Source of the DNA: Hymenobacter properus
Lineage (GTDB): Bacteria > Bacteroidota > Bacteroidia > Cytophagales > Hymenobacteraceae
NCBI RefSeq assembly: GCF_015694735.1
Contig: NZ_JADQDP010000003.1
Coordinates: 744,001-808,000, forward strand
DNA: 64,000 nucleotides
Reading direction: 5' to 3'
The position numbers were made by a program, and so were the translations under genes. Positions 1 to 7,123 of this stretch are shown one piece after another. Every line of letters begins with the position of its first letter. Positions within the stretch are counted from its first letter, which is position 1. The notes below the pieces were generated by a model that saw only the letters and a program-made list of their open reading frames with translations, was not told where the DNA came from and did no database searches.

Positions 1-1575
1 GGCCTTGAGGTAGTAGGTATCGTCGGAAAGCGAGTGGCCCGGAAACTTCTCCAGCAGCGCGTCGAGGCCCGCAATGGCCTCCGGTATTTTATTCTGAAAC
101 ACGAGCTGCTCCACAGCCGCGTAAGCTTTCAGGCCCAAACCCAAGGTATCCTCCACGGTGTTGTCCTGAATCAGCAGCGAGAGCTGCATGGCGTCGTTGG
201 CAATTTCGCGGGTGGTGGCTTCTTTCAGGATGTCGAGGTGGCTTTGGGCCAGCTTGAAGTCGCCGGCGTAGTAGCTCAGGCGGGCATTGCGCAGCTTGGC
301 CTCGTAGCCCAGCGGCGAGTCTTTATGCGACTTTTCTACCTGCGAGTACAGCAGCGTGGCCTCCCAGGGCTCCCCTTTCAGCAAATACAAGTCGGCCTGC
401 GTGATTTTGGCTTCGTCAATCACCTCGTCGCTAGCCCGGGGCATGTCGATGACCTGCTGCAGCAAGGCCATGGCTTTGGGTCGGTCGCCTAGCTGAAAGG
501 CATACAGATTGGCCAGGTTGCGCAGCACCGGCGCCGTGTCGGGCGTGCGGCCCAGCTCGGCCAGCAGCTGCTCGTAATCGGCCACCAAGGCCCGCACTTT
601 GGCCAAATCGACGGGATACGTCGTGCTCACCTGGGCTTCGCGGGCTTGCAGCAGGCGCTGGCGGGCCAGGTTGCCATAAGGGCCGTTGCGGTATTCCTTG
701 GCCACGTAGGCATAGCCGTCGATGGCGCTTTCGTAGTCCTTGTTTTGCTGGGCAATGGCGGCCAGCTCCATCACCCGCACGCCCTCGCCGCGGCTGCGGC
801 GGTCCAGCGCCCGCGCCTGCACCAGGGCCCCGCTGAAATCCTTGCGCTGCACCTGCAGCCACAGCAGCAGCTCGCTGTAGGCCGCCTGTTCGGGATGCTC
901 TTGGGTGGCCGTGAGCAGTAGCTTTTCCAGTGCGTCGAAGTCTTTTTCCTCGTGCAGGGCATTTTGCAGCATGTTGCGCACAAAGGGCAGCTGCTTGTCG
1001 TCCTGGGCCACGAGGCGCAGGGTTTCGGCCAGCACCTGGGGCTGGTTCTGCGTCTGGGTATAGAGCTGGATGAGCTGCGGGGCGTACTCGGTGTCGTTTT
1101 TGGCCAGAGCGCGGCCGCGCAGGTAGGTGCGCTCGGTCCATTCGGGCAGCTCGCGGCGGGCAAACTCGGTGGCTACGGGCAGCACCTGCGTGGGCGTGAG
1201 CTGGGCCAGCACCTTCTGCCACTGCTTGTCGGCCGCTGGCTGGTCGCCCGCGGCAGCGTACACGCCTCCCAGGGTCACACCCAGGGTAGCGTCTTCCGGG
1301 TGCAGCTTCACCGCTTTCTTGGCTACTTTCTCGGCTTCCTTGTAGCGCTTCAGAGCCTGCAGCGAGTTCAGGTATATCGGAAACACCGCCAAGCTGGCCT
1401 GCTCTTCGGTCGACAGCTTTTCGAACAAAAACACCACCTTCTCGTGCTCGCCGCGGCGTGCATAGTCCTGGGCCAGGGCCGTGCCGCTCATCGGTGCCCA
1501 GCCCTTGGGCTGCTGGGCCAGCGCCGGCGCGGCCGTGAGCAAGGAAACGGCAAGCAGAAAAGAATAAGGGCGCAT
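1..1575 (-). CDS. Tetratricopeptide-repeat protein with signal peptide (3' end beyond window)
   Basis: Reading the minus strand from the ATG at 1575 gives an open frame of 525 codons that runs off the window start without a stop. The product begins MRPYSFLLAVSLLTAAPALAQ, a clear signal peptide with an AlaXAla-type cleavage region, so it is probably periplasmic or outer-membrane associated. The rest is helical and Ala/Leu/Tyr-rich, with repeated TPR-like units such as YKEAEKVAKKAVKLHPEDATL and later GDRPKAMALLQQVIDMP. It lies downstream of the ppiD-like gene, separated by a strong terminator-like hairpin, so it probably has its own promoter. The envelope-gene context suggests a scaffold role in envelope assembly, but TPR proteins have no fixed function. 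An overlapping frame at 431-1672 is a shadow. Confidence 0.8.
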   Translation of the reverse strand, partial: MRPYSFLLAVSLLTAAPALAQQPKGWAPMSGTALAQDYARRGEHEKVVFLFEKLSTEEQASLAVFPIYLNSLQALKRYKEAEKVAKKAVKLHPEDATLGVTLGGVYAAAGDQPAADKQWQKVLAQLTPTQVLPVATEFARRELPEWTERTYLRGRALAKNDTEYAPQLIQLYTQTQNQPQVLAETLRLVAQDDKQLPFVRNMLQNALHEEKDFDALEKLLLTATQEHPEQAAYSELLLWLQVQRKDFSGALVQARALDRRSRGEGVRVMELAAIAQQNKDYESAIDGYAYVAKEYRNGPYGNLARQRLLQAREAQVSTTYPVDLAKVRALVADYEQLLAELGRTPDTAPVLRNLANLYAFQLGDRPKAMALLQQVIDMPRASDEVIDEAKITQADLYLLKGEPWEATLLYSQVEKSHKDSPLGYEAKLRNARLSYYAGDFKLAQSHLDILKEATTREIANDAMQLSLLIQDNTVEDTLGLGLKAYAAVEQLVFQNKIPEAIAGLDALLEKFPGHSLSDDTYYLKA

Positions 1576-1675
1576 AGACAAGCGAGAAATAGCAAGCGAA
1601 GTAATCAGACTCAGGCTTTAACGCCCAGCCCCGGCCGGTTCGTTCAATGGGCTTCTCTCCCACCTGATGCAACGA

Positions 1676-1707
1676 AAAAGGGCCGTCCCCGAAGGTACGG
1701 CCCTTTT
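1676..1707 (-). terminator. Rho-independent terminator after the PpiD-like gene
   Basis: A 12-bp inverted repeat (AAAAAGGGCCGT, and TACGGCCCTTTT with minor imperfection) with a 9-nt loop is flanked by A and T runs. It lies about 20 nt past the stop of the foldase gene. Confidence 0.75.
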
Positions 1708-1727
1708 CAAATTTGCGGATTGACGAC

Positions 1728-3851
1728 CTAGAAAAACTTGGTGCGGTTGTCTTTCACGTTGGCGTGGGCCTTGATGGCCTCGTAAATCTTGCCGTCCTGC
1801 TGCTGGGCGCGTTGCTGGGCCAGCTGCTGCTGCACGTTCTTGAGGTTGGCGGGAGCCGGGGCGGGCGTTACGCTTTCCGTCTGCACCACTACCACGCCCT
1901 GCTCGCCCTGGATGGGGGCCGAGGTCTGGCCGGGCTTCAGCGCGAAGGCTTTGCCCACGGCTAGCGGCTCGAAGCCGATGTTGGGAATGCTGCCCTGGCC
2001 GAGCACCACGTTGGGCGCCGTGCCCACCTGGGCGGTGGGGCCGTACTTGGCGGCCATGCTCTCAATGGTGCCGCCCTTGCCGAGCTTGTCCATGATTTGC
2101 TGGGCCTTCTTCTCGTTGCGCACCAGGGCAGTCAGCTCGGGGCGGAGGCTTTCGATGGTGGCGGTGCCTTTGGTGCGCTCGTCGGTGAGGGCGGCAATGA
2201 CGTACTGGTCGCCCATCTCATACACTTCCGATATGTCGCCCACCTTGGTTTCGTTGCCGTTTTGGCTGAAGCCGAAGGCCCAGCGCACCAGCTCGCGGGC
2301 GTTTTGCAGGTTGTTCACGCTGCGCGCGCCGCGGTCGAGGTTCTTGGCTTCCTGCTTCACCAGCGTTTTGTCTTTGGTGGTCAGCTTGCGGAAGCTTTCG
2401 AGGTCGGTGGCCTGGCCTTTCAGCTCCTGGGCTTTAGCGTAGGCGGCTTCGCGGGTAGCGTCGCTGGGAGCAATGGTTTTCTTCACCTCAGCCACCTGGT
2501 AGGTTTGCTTGGTGGGCACAGCCGTGATTTTGATAACGTGGTAGCCAAACGACGTTTCCACCACGTTGGGCAGCAGGCCGGTGCTGGTAGCGCCGAAAAT
2601 AGCTTTCTCAAACTCGGGCACCATGCGGCCCTGACCGAACCAGCCCAGGTCGCCGCCCTGGTCCTTGGTGCCGTCGGTGCCAAACTGGCGGGCCATGGCC
2701 GCAAAGTCGGCGCCGCCCTTGATTTTGTTCAGGATGTCCTGGGCCTTGGCTTTCGCGGCGGCTTTGGCTTCCGGCGTGGTGCCTTCGGCCTTGATGAGGA
2801 TGTGGCTGGCGCGGGCGGCAGCCTGCTTACCGGTGCCGGTACCCGTCACTTTGTACAGCGAGTAGGTGCCGTTCTCGGCGTAGGGGCCGTAGATGGTGCC
2901 CTGGGTCAGGGGCAGCTGCTTGCGCAGTTCCTCGGGCAGGTCGGCGGGGCTGCGGAAAGCCTTGTTGTAGGGCTGCTCCGAGTTAGCGGCCACAAACAGC
3001 GAATCGACCGGGGCCGAGGCAAACTGCGTAGCCAGCTCGGCCATCGAGGTTTTCACAGCGGCGCTGTCTTCTTTCGAAGCCACCACCGGGATGGTGATGT
3101 ACTCCACTGAGCGGCCGTCTTCTACTTTGTACTTGCTCTTGTTCTTGTCCAGATAAGCTTGCAGCTCGGCATCGGTCACTTTCACGGCCGAGTCCGAAAT
3201 GCTGCCGTAGGGCACGAACAGGTACTTCACCGAAGCCTTGGCGTTCTGGTTGGCGTCGAAGCGCTTGGCTTCGGCCGTGGTCACGTACACCGAGTTTTTC
3301 AGCAGGGCGTTGTACTTGTTGCGCAGGCGCTCGATGGGCAGGTTGGCCTCGAAGTTGTGCCAGGCCATCTGGTTTTCGGGCGGCAGCTTGTCGAGGTTTT
3401 TCAGGTAGTCAATCAGGCGGGCCTTGTCGAACTGACCGGTTTTCTGGTCGGTGAAGGCCTGCTTGATGCCGGGGCTGATGTTGTCGCCCTGCACCATGTC
3501 TATCAACTCTTCTTCCGATACTTTCAGGCCCAGCTTGTCGTACTCGGGCTGGAAGGCCAGGTTGTAAACCGTTTGGTTCCAGGCCTGGTCGCGCAGGTAG
3601 CCGAGGGCTTGCTCGTCGGGCTGGCGCTGCTGCTGGGCAGCGAAGGCCTGCTTGGCCTGCTCCAGGGCATTGTTGTAGTCGGCGAGTTCCACCTTCTGGC
3701 CGGCCACTTCGCCCACCACGGTGTCGTTGCGGTTGAAGAGGCGGTTTTTGCCGCCCACCAGGTCGCCGCCCACAATGAAGAGCAGCATCCCGACCGCCAC
3801 GGTGCCTACCGCCCAGCCAGATTTTTCCCGAATCGTGTTAATTAAAGCCAT
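1728..3851 (-). CDS. ppiD: PpiD/SurA-like periplasmic peptidyl-prolyl isomerase
   Basis: A 707-residue membrane-anchored foldase. Residues about 12-34 form one transmembrane helix (AVGTVAVGMLLFIVGGDLVG), followed by a SurA/PpiD-type N-terminal chaperone region. A parvulin-type rotamase domain lies near residues 345-450: it opens with ASHILIKAEG, has GGDLGWFGQGRMVPEFEKA in the middle and ends GYHVIKI. The family catalyses cis/trans proline isomerisation and helps fold outer-membrane proteins from the outer face of the inner membrane. The length is somewhat above E. coli PpiD (about 620 residues) but usual for Bacteroidota versions. It follows lptC and an outer-membrane protein gene, which fits envelope biogenesis. 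A promoter-like element lies just upstream. Confidence 0.93.
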   Translation of the reverse strand: MALINTIREKSGWAVGTVAVGMLLFIVGGDLVGGKNRLFNRNDTVVGEVAGQKVELADYNNALEQAKQAFAAQQQRQPDEQALGYLRDQAWNQTVYNLAFQPEYDKLGLKVSEEELIDMVQGDNISPGIKQAFTDQKTGQFDKARLIDYLKNLDKLPPENQMAWHNFEANLPIERLRNKYNALLKNSVYVTTAEAKRFDANQNAKASVKYLFVPYGSISDSAVKVTDAELQAYLDKNKSKYKVEDGRSVEYITIPVVASKEDSAAVKTSMAELATQFASAPVDSLFVAANSEQPYNKAFRSPADLPEELRKQLPLTQGTIYGPYAENGTYSLYKVTGTGTGKQAAARASHILIKAEGTTPEAKAAAKAKAQDILNKIKGGADFAAMARQFGTDGTKDQGGDLGWFGQGRMVPEFEKAIFGATSTGLLPNVVETSFGYHVIKITAVPTKQTYQVAEVKKTIAPSDATREAAYAKAQELKGQATDLESFRKLTTKDKTLVKQEAKNLDRGARSVNNLQNARELVRWAFGFSQNGNETKVGDISEVYEMGDQYVIAALTDERTKGTATIESLRPELTALVRNEKKAQQIMDKLGKGGTIESMAAKYGPTAQVGTAPNVVLGQGSIPNIGFEPLAVGKAFALKPGQTSAPIQGEQGVVVVQTESVTPAPAPANLKNVQQQLAQQRAQQQDGKIYEAIKAHANVKDNRTKFF

Positions 3852-3894
3852 TTACTTGTCAAAAGAATCGAAGTCGTGTTGGTCAAAAGAGGCG

Positions 3895-3925
3895 CAAAAT
3901 AACCAGAATTTGACCGGGAATCAAA
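3895..3925 (-). promoter_or_regulatory. Bacteroidota-type promoter for the PpiD-like gene
   Basis: On the minus strand a TTTG box (3922-3925) is followed after 20 bp by TATTTTG (3895-3901). This resembles the Bacteroidota -33 TTTG / -7 TAnnTTTG promoter with one base missing in the -7 box. It sits about 45 bp before the start codon at 3851. Prediction by eye only. Confidence 0.4.
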
Positions 3926-4026
3926 GTTTTACCCAATTTTAAGCACCAAAATTGCCCCAAAAAACGGCCCAATCGTTCCCGCGGCTCACCCGCTGGCTAC
4001 GAGTTCATTAGCCAGCCTGCCTGCGT

Positions 4027-4290
4027 TTAACGCCGTTTCTTGGACGATTTAACCGGCGTTTTGGCGCGGTTCTGCTGGGCCAGCTTGGCTTTTTGCTCGG
4101 CTATTTTGGCTTCGAGTCGCTCCTGCTGCCGCCAATAGAGCAAGGGCATCCAGCACGTCATGGAAATCATGAAAATCCAGTAGTTGCGCCCCAGGTCGTT
4201 GTAGTAAATCGTCTGATAGATGCCAATCACCATCGCCACCACGCCCACGGCGAACAAGACAGTGCGCAATAAGGATTTGTCGAATTTCAT
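4027..4290 (-). CDS. Small two-helix membrane protein
   Basis: An 87-residue protein with two predicted transmembrane stretches (about residues 8-27 and 35-52) and a very basic C-terminal tail ending KTPVKSSKKRR. A coiled-coil-like, Lys/Gln-rich segment (RLEAKIAEQKAKLAQQNRAK) links the membrane part to the tail. It begins 27 nt after the stop of lptC, so it is probably co-transcribed with it. I do not recognise a named family. The position between lptC and the foldase gene suggests an envelope role, but no function can be assigned. Confidence 0.7.
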   Translation of the reverse strand: MKFDKSLLRTVLFAVGVVAMVIGIYQTIYYNDLGRNYWIFMISMTCWMPLLYWRQQERLEAKIAEQKAKLAQQNRAKTPVKSSKKRR

Positions 4291-4316
4291 AGTCTAAATG
4301 CCCCGCGAGCGGGGGC

Positions 4317-4877
4317 TTACAACCCCGTGCCCACCTTGTCGAGGATGCCGGTAGTATGGAAAAGGCGGTAAAAACTCAGGTCCTGCTTGGCCCACAAGCC
4401 GTTGCCGGATAAAACCTCGGTCGGGGTTTCCATGCGCACGGGCATGAGTGAATCGGTGTAAATCACCTGCTTGGTTTTGTCGAAGAACAGTTCTTCGGTG
4501 TCCATGCGCTGCTGCTTGGGCACGTTCACCACCTGCACTTTCCCCTTCATGATGTAGAGGTTCTTGGCTTTGTCGACCTTGCCGTACTTGGCCGTGAGGG
4601 TGTTGATGACGTGCTTCTTGCCGTCGGCCGAGTAGAACGTGACCACCATACCCTTGGGGTAGATGACGTCGCCGTTCTCGAATTGCTGTTCCAGCGGGGC
4701 CGTGAGCTGAAATTTGAGCTTGGCCGAGTCGCTGATGAGGGTCAGCACGTTGGTGGTTTCCATCAAGGGGCCCGTATACACGGTCAGCGGGCCACTCATT
4801 TTCTGTTTGTCGCAGCCGGCTAGCGCGCCAACGGTCAGGAGCGCCAGGCCGGCGGTCATTTTCGCAAGTGCGTGCAC
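4317..4877 (-). CDS. lptC: LptC-like LPS export lipoprotein
   Basis: A 186-residue lipoprotein with lipobox LAGC (Cys at residue 22), followed by an LptC/OstA-type beta-jellyroll. Typical features are YTGPLMETTNVLTLISDSA near the start of the mature protein, then YSADGKKHVINTLTAKYG and later TEVLSGNGLWAKQDL. LptC takes lipopolysaccharide from the inner-membrane LptBFG exporter and passes it to the periplasmic bridge. Bacteroidota LptC proteins are usually lipid-anchored, as here, not helix-anchored. The gene is 39 nt downstream of an outer-membrane protein gene and upstream of two further envelope genes. Confidence 0.88.
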   Translation of the reverse strand: MHALAKMTAGLALLTVGALAGCDKQKMSGPLTVYTGPLMETTNVLTLISDSAKLKFQLTAPLEQQFENGDVIYPKGMVVTFYSADGKKHVINTLTAKYGKVDKAKNLYIMKGKVQVVNVPKQQRMDTEELFFDKTKQVIYTDSLMPVRMETPTEVLSGNGLWAKQDLSFYRLFHTTGILDKVGTGL

Positions 4878-4916
4878 GATGGTGTAGGGCTTGGTGACGA
4901 AACCGGTTATTGCAGA

Positions 4917-6257
4917 TTATTGCAGGCGGCGCTTGATGAACCAACGGTTGTTGAGCGTGATGCCCAACTGGCCGCGAATGTAGCTTTCCTGCACGTTGCT
5001 GGTGCCCTGGGTCGCGCTCAGCACGTCGGTGTTGCCGCGCAGGCCGTAGGTGAAGGCCAGGCTGATGGTGGTAGCATCCAGGGCCGTGGCCGTGGGCAGC
5101 GGGAAGGCAAAGCCCCAGCTCACCGCGCGGTCGTACAGCATTTTGCCGCCCGGCTGGTAGGGCATTTGGGCCAGCGTGAGGCCGGCGCGGTAAGTCACCC
5201 GCTGGAAGTAGTGGTCCACCGAGCTCGGGTCGGGCGTCAGCTCGCCGCCCAGGCCGAAGCGCAGGGTGTTGTTCAGGGCCGGTCCGTTCGAGTTGAAGTT
5301 GTGAAACTTCGACCACTGCTGTTGGCTTACATCGGCGTTGATGCTCCAGTTTTTGTCGTTGTCGAAGCTCACGCCTGCCTGCACAAGGGCCGGCACGTAG
5401 CTGCTGCCGCGGGTGTCGCTCACGGTGGTGGCCGGAATAACGAGGGCACCGGTGGTAGCGTCTTCGCGCTCCTGGGTGTTGGTTTGCTGGCCGTTCAGGT
5501 TGTAGCCGAAGCTATACACGCCGCCCAGGTTCATGTTGAGCGTTTTGCCCAGCTTCTGGCGGTAGTGCGCCCCGGCGCGGAAGCCGAAGTCCGAATAGCG
5601 CACGTGCTGCCGCTCCACCGCGCGTTGCAGCGAGGTCGAATTGTTATCGATGATGACCGTAGTGCCGGTCGTCTCGTCTATCACCCCAAAGAGGTAAGAA
5701 GCCGTGAAGCCCAGTGTCAGCCCCTTGGCAATGCGGAAGCCCTGCCCCAGGTAAGCTTCTGAGATGCCACCCGTGCCTTTGTACTGCTTCAGCACCTGCG
5801 TAGACAGCGGCGTACCTGGCACATCCTGCAAAATGTTTGACTCGTAGTCGACGGCGGTGAGTGGCTTCAGGCCTACGGCCGCGCCCCAGCGCGTGCTCAG
5901 CGGCACCGACAGGGCCAAGTAGCCCAGCGTGCCACTGCCGCTGCGGTTCGAGGCCGTGGCATTCTTCACCGTCTTGTACTGCCCGTTGAAGCCCGCCTCG
6001 AACGTAGTGCGGCCTGTGTAATAGAGCATGGCCGGGTTCAACTCGTTCACGTTGACGCCGTTGGGTGCCGCAATGCCGACACCGCCCATGCCCATCTGGC
6101 GCACGCCGCCGGTGTTGGCGTTGAAATCGCCGAGACCAATGCGCGAATAGGGCGAATTGCCGAGGCCCTGCGCCTGCGCGCCCGTTGCCCCCAATACCAG
6201 CATTCCCACCAACACAAGGCCAGCGCCCTGGCCTGCCATCACTTTATTCTTCAACAT
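4917..6257 (-). CDS. Outer-membrane beta-barrel protein (FadL/OmpP1-like)
   Basis: A 446-residue protein with an N-terminal signal peptide (ending GATGAQAQG) followed by the sequence NSPYSRIGLGDFN. The pattern of alternating hydrophobic strands and the aromatic-rich barrel segments fit a FadL/OmpP1-like outer-membrane protein. The start of the mature part (MGMGGVGIAAPNGVNVNELNPAML) matches the plug-like N-terminus seen in that superfamily. The start codon overlaps the end of coaX by 14 nt, so the two are translated from one message, a gene pair often seen in Bacteroidota. The substrate is unknown. It ends in the basic tail NNRWFIKRRLQ. Confidence 0.82.
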   Translation of the reverse strand: MLKNKVMAGQGAGLVLVGMLVLGATGAQAQGLGNSPYSRIGLGDFNANTGGVRQMGMGGVGIAAPNGVNVNELNPAMLYYTGRTTFEAGFNGQYKTVKNATASNRSGSGTLGYLALSVPLSTRWGAAVGLKPLTAVDYESNILQDVPGTPLSTQVLKQYKGTGGISEAYLGQGFRIAKGLTLGFTASYLFGVIDETTGTTVIIDNNSTSLQRAVERQHVRYSDFGFRAGAHYRQKLGKTLNMNLGGVYSFGYNLNGQQTNTQEREDATTGALVIPATTVSDTRGSSYVPALVQAGVSFDNDKNWSINADVSQQQWSKFHNFNSNGPALNNTLRFGLGGELTPDPSSVDHYFQRVTYRAGLTLAQMPYQPGGKMLYDRAVSWGFAFPLPTATALDATTISLAFTYGLRGNTDVLSATQGTSNVQESYIRGQLGITLNNRWFIKRRLQ

Positions 6258-6984
6258 GATAAGCTAAAATCCGATTTAGGCCGAGCAGCACCAGCTCAGG
6301 CACAACAAAGATACGCGCCGGGAGCCGGGCCGCCAGAAAGGCGGCATCACCCCCGGTCAGCAGCACGCCCAGGCCAGGATGCAGCGCGCGGTACTGGTCA
6401 ATCAGGCCCATGATTTCGGCCACGGCCCCGTTCACTACCCCGCTCAGCAGGCTCCCGGTAGTGGAGTCGCCCACCAGCGGAATCGTTGCATCCGGCCCCG
6501 GCAAATCCAGCAGCGGCAGCCGCCCCGTGAAAGCGTGCAACGCCCGCAGCCGCATCTGCATTCCCGGCCCGATGCTGCCGCCGTGGTAAGTACCATCAGC
6601 CGTCACGAGGTCAAACTTCAACGCCGTGCCCGCATCGATGATGAGCGTGTTTTGGCTTGGGCGCAAAGCGGCGGCCCCCACCGCGGCGGCCAGCCGGTCG
6701 GCGCCCAGTGTGTGCGGCGTGGCGTAGGCATTGCGCAAGGGTACCGGCGTGGTGCCGGGGCTAAAACCCAGCACCTGCCCCGGCACCAGGTCCTGCACCT
6801 CCTCCACGGCCAGTACCGCTGCCTCTGCCACCGAGGCCACGATGACGTGCTGCGGCTGCCAGCGCCGCACTAGCTCCCGCGTCGAGGCTGGGGTGAGGCC
6901 GGCGGCCATTTCGCGCAGAGCCGGGCCATCGAAGCAGCCGGCCTTCACGGCCGTGTTGCCGATGTCGAGGGCGAGAGTGTGCAT
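6244..6984 (-). CDS. coaX: Type III pantothenate kinase
   Basis: A 246-residue ASKHA-fold kinase that phosphorylates pantothenate in the first step of coenzyme A synthesis. Visible motifs are the N-terminal phosphate loop DIGNTAVKAG (residues 6-15), GADRLAAAVGA, the catalytic-Asp segment IIDAGTALKFDL and the substrate-binding GGSIGPGMQMRLRALH. The length matches type III enzymes. It is the first gene of the envelope cluster and overlaps the outer-membrane protein gene by 14 nt. Confidence 0.95.
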   Translation of the reverse strand: MHTLALDIGNTAVKAGCFDGPALREMAAGLTPASTRELVRRWQPQHVIVASVAEAAVLAVEEVQDLVPGQVLGFSPGTTPVPLRNAYATPHTLGADRLAAAVGAAALRPSQNTLIIDAGTALKFDLVTADGTYHGGSIGPGMQMRLRALHAFTGRLPLLDLPGPDATIPLVGDSTTGSLLSGVVNGAVAEIMGLIDQYRALHPGLGVLLTGGDAAFLAARLPARIFVVPELVLLGLNRILAYHVEE

Positions 6985-7006
6985 GGGGTTGTTGATTAAG
7001 GAAAAA

Positions 7007-7104
7007 AGAACGCCATGCTGAGCGAAGTCGGAGCATCTCTACCGCGAGAGTAAACAGTTACTACTGCGATAGAGATGCCTCGACTTCGCTCAGCATGACG
7101 TTCT
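7007..7104. repeat. Family-A hairpin element (gene-free)
   Basis: Two inverted arms of about 38 bp (7007-7044 and 7066-7104) with core CATGCTGAGCGAAGTC enclose a 21-nt loop. The arms match the ends of the GIY-YIG element at 23656-24367. It lies between coaX and the pseudouridine synthase gene. Confidence 0.85.
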
Positions 7105-7123
7105 TCTTAGTTCGCGCAATGGC

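Noticed and set aside
431..1672. A 413-codon minus-strand frame overlapping the TPR gene
   Set aside because: It is the wrong frame: the frame from 1575 has a signal peptide and TPR units, while this one gives Arg/Pro/Gly-rich noise.
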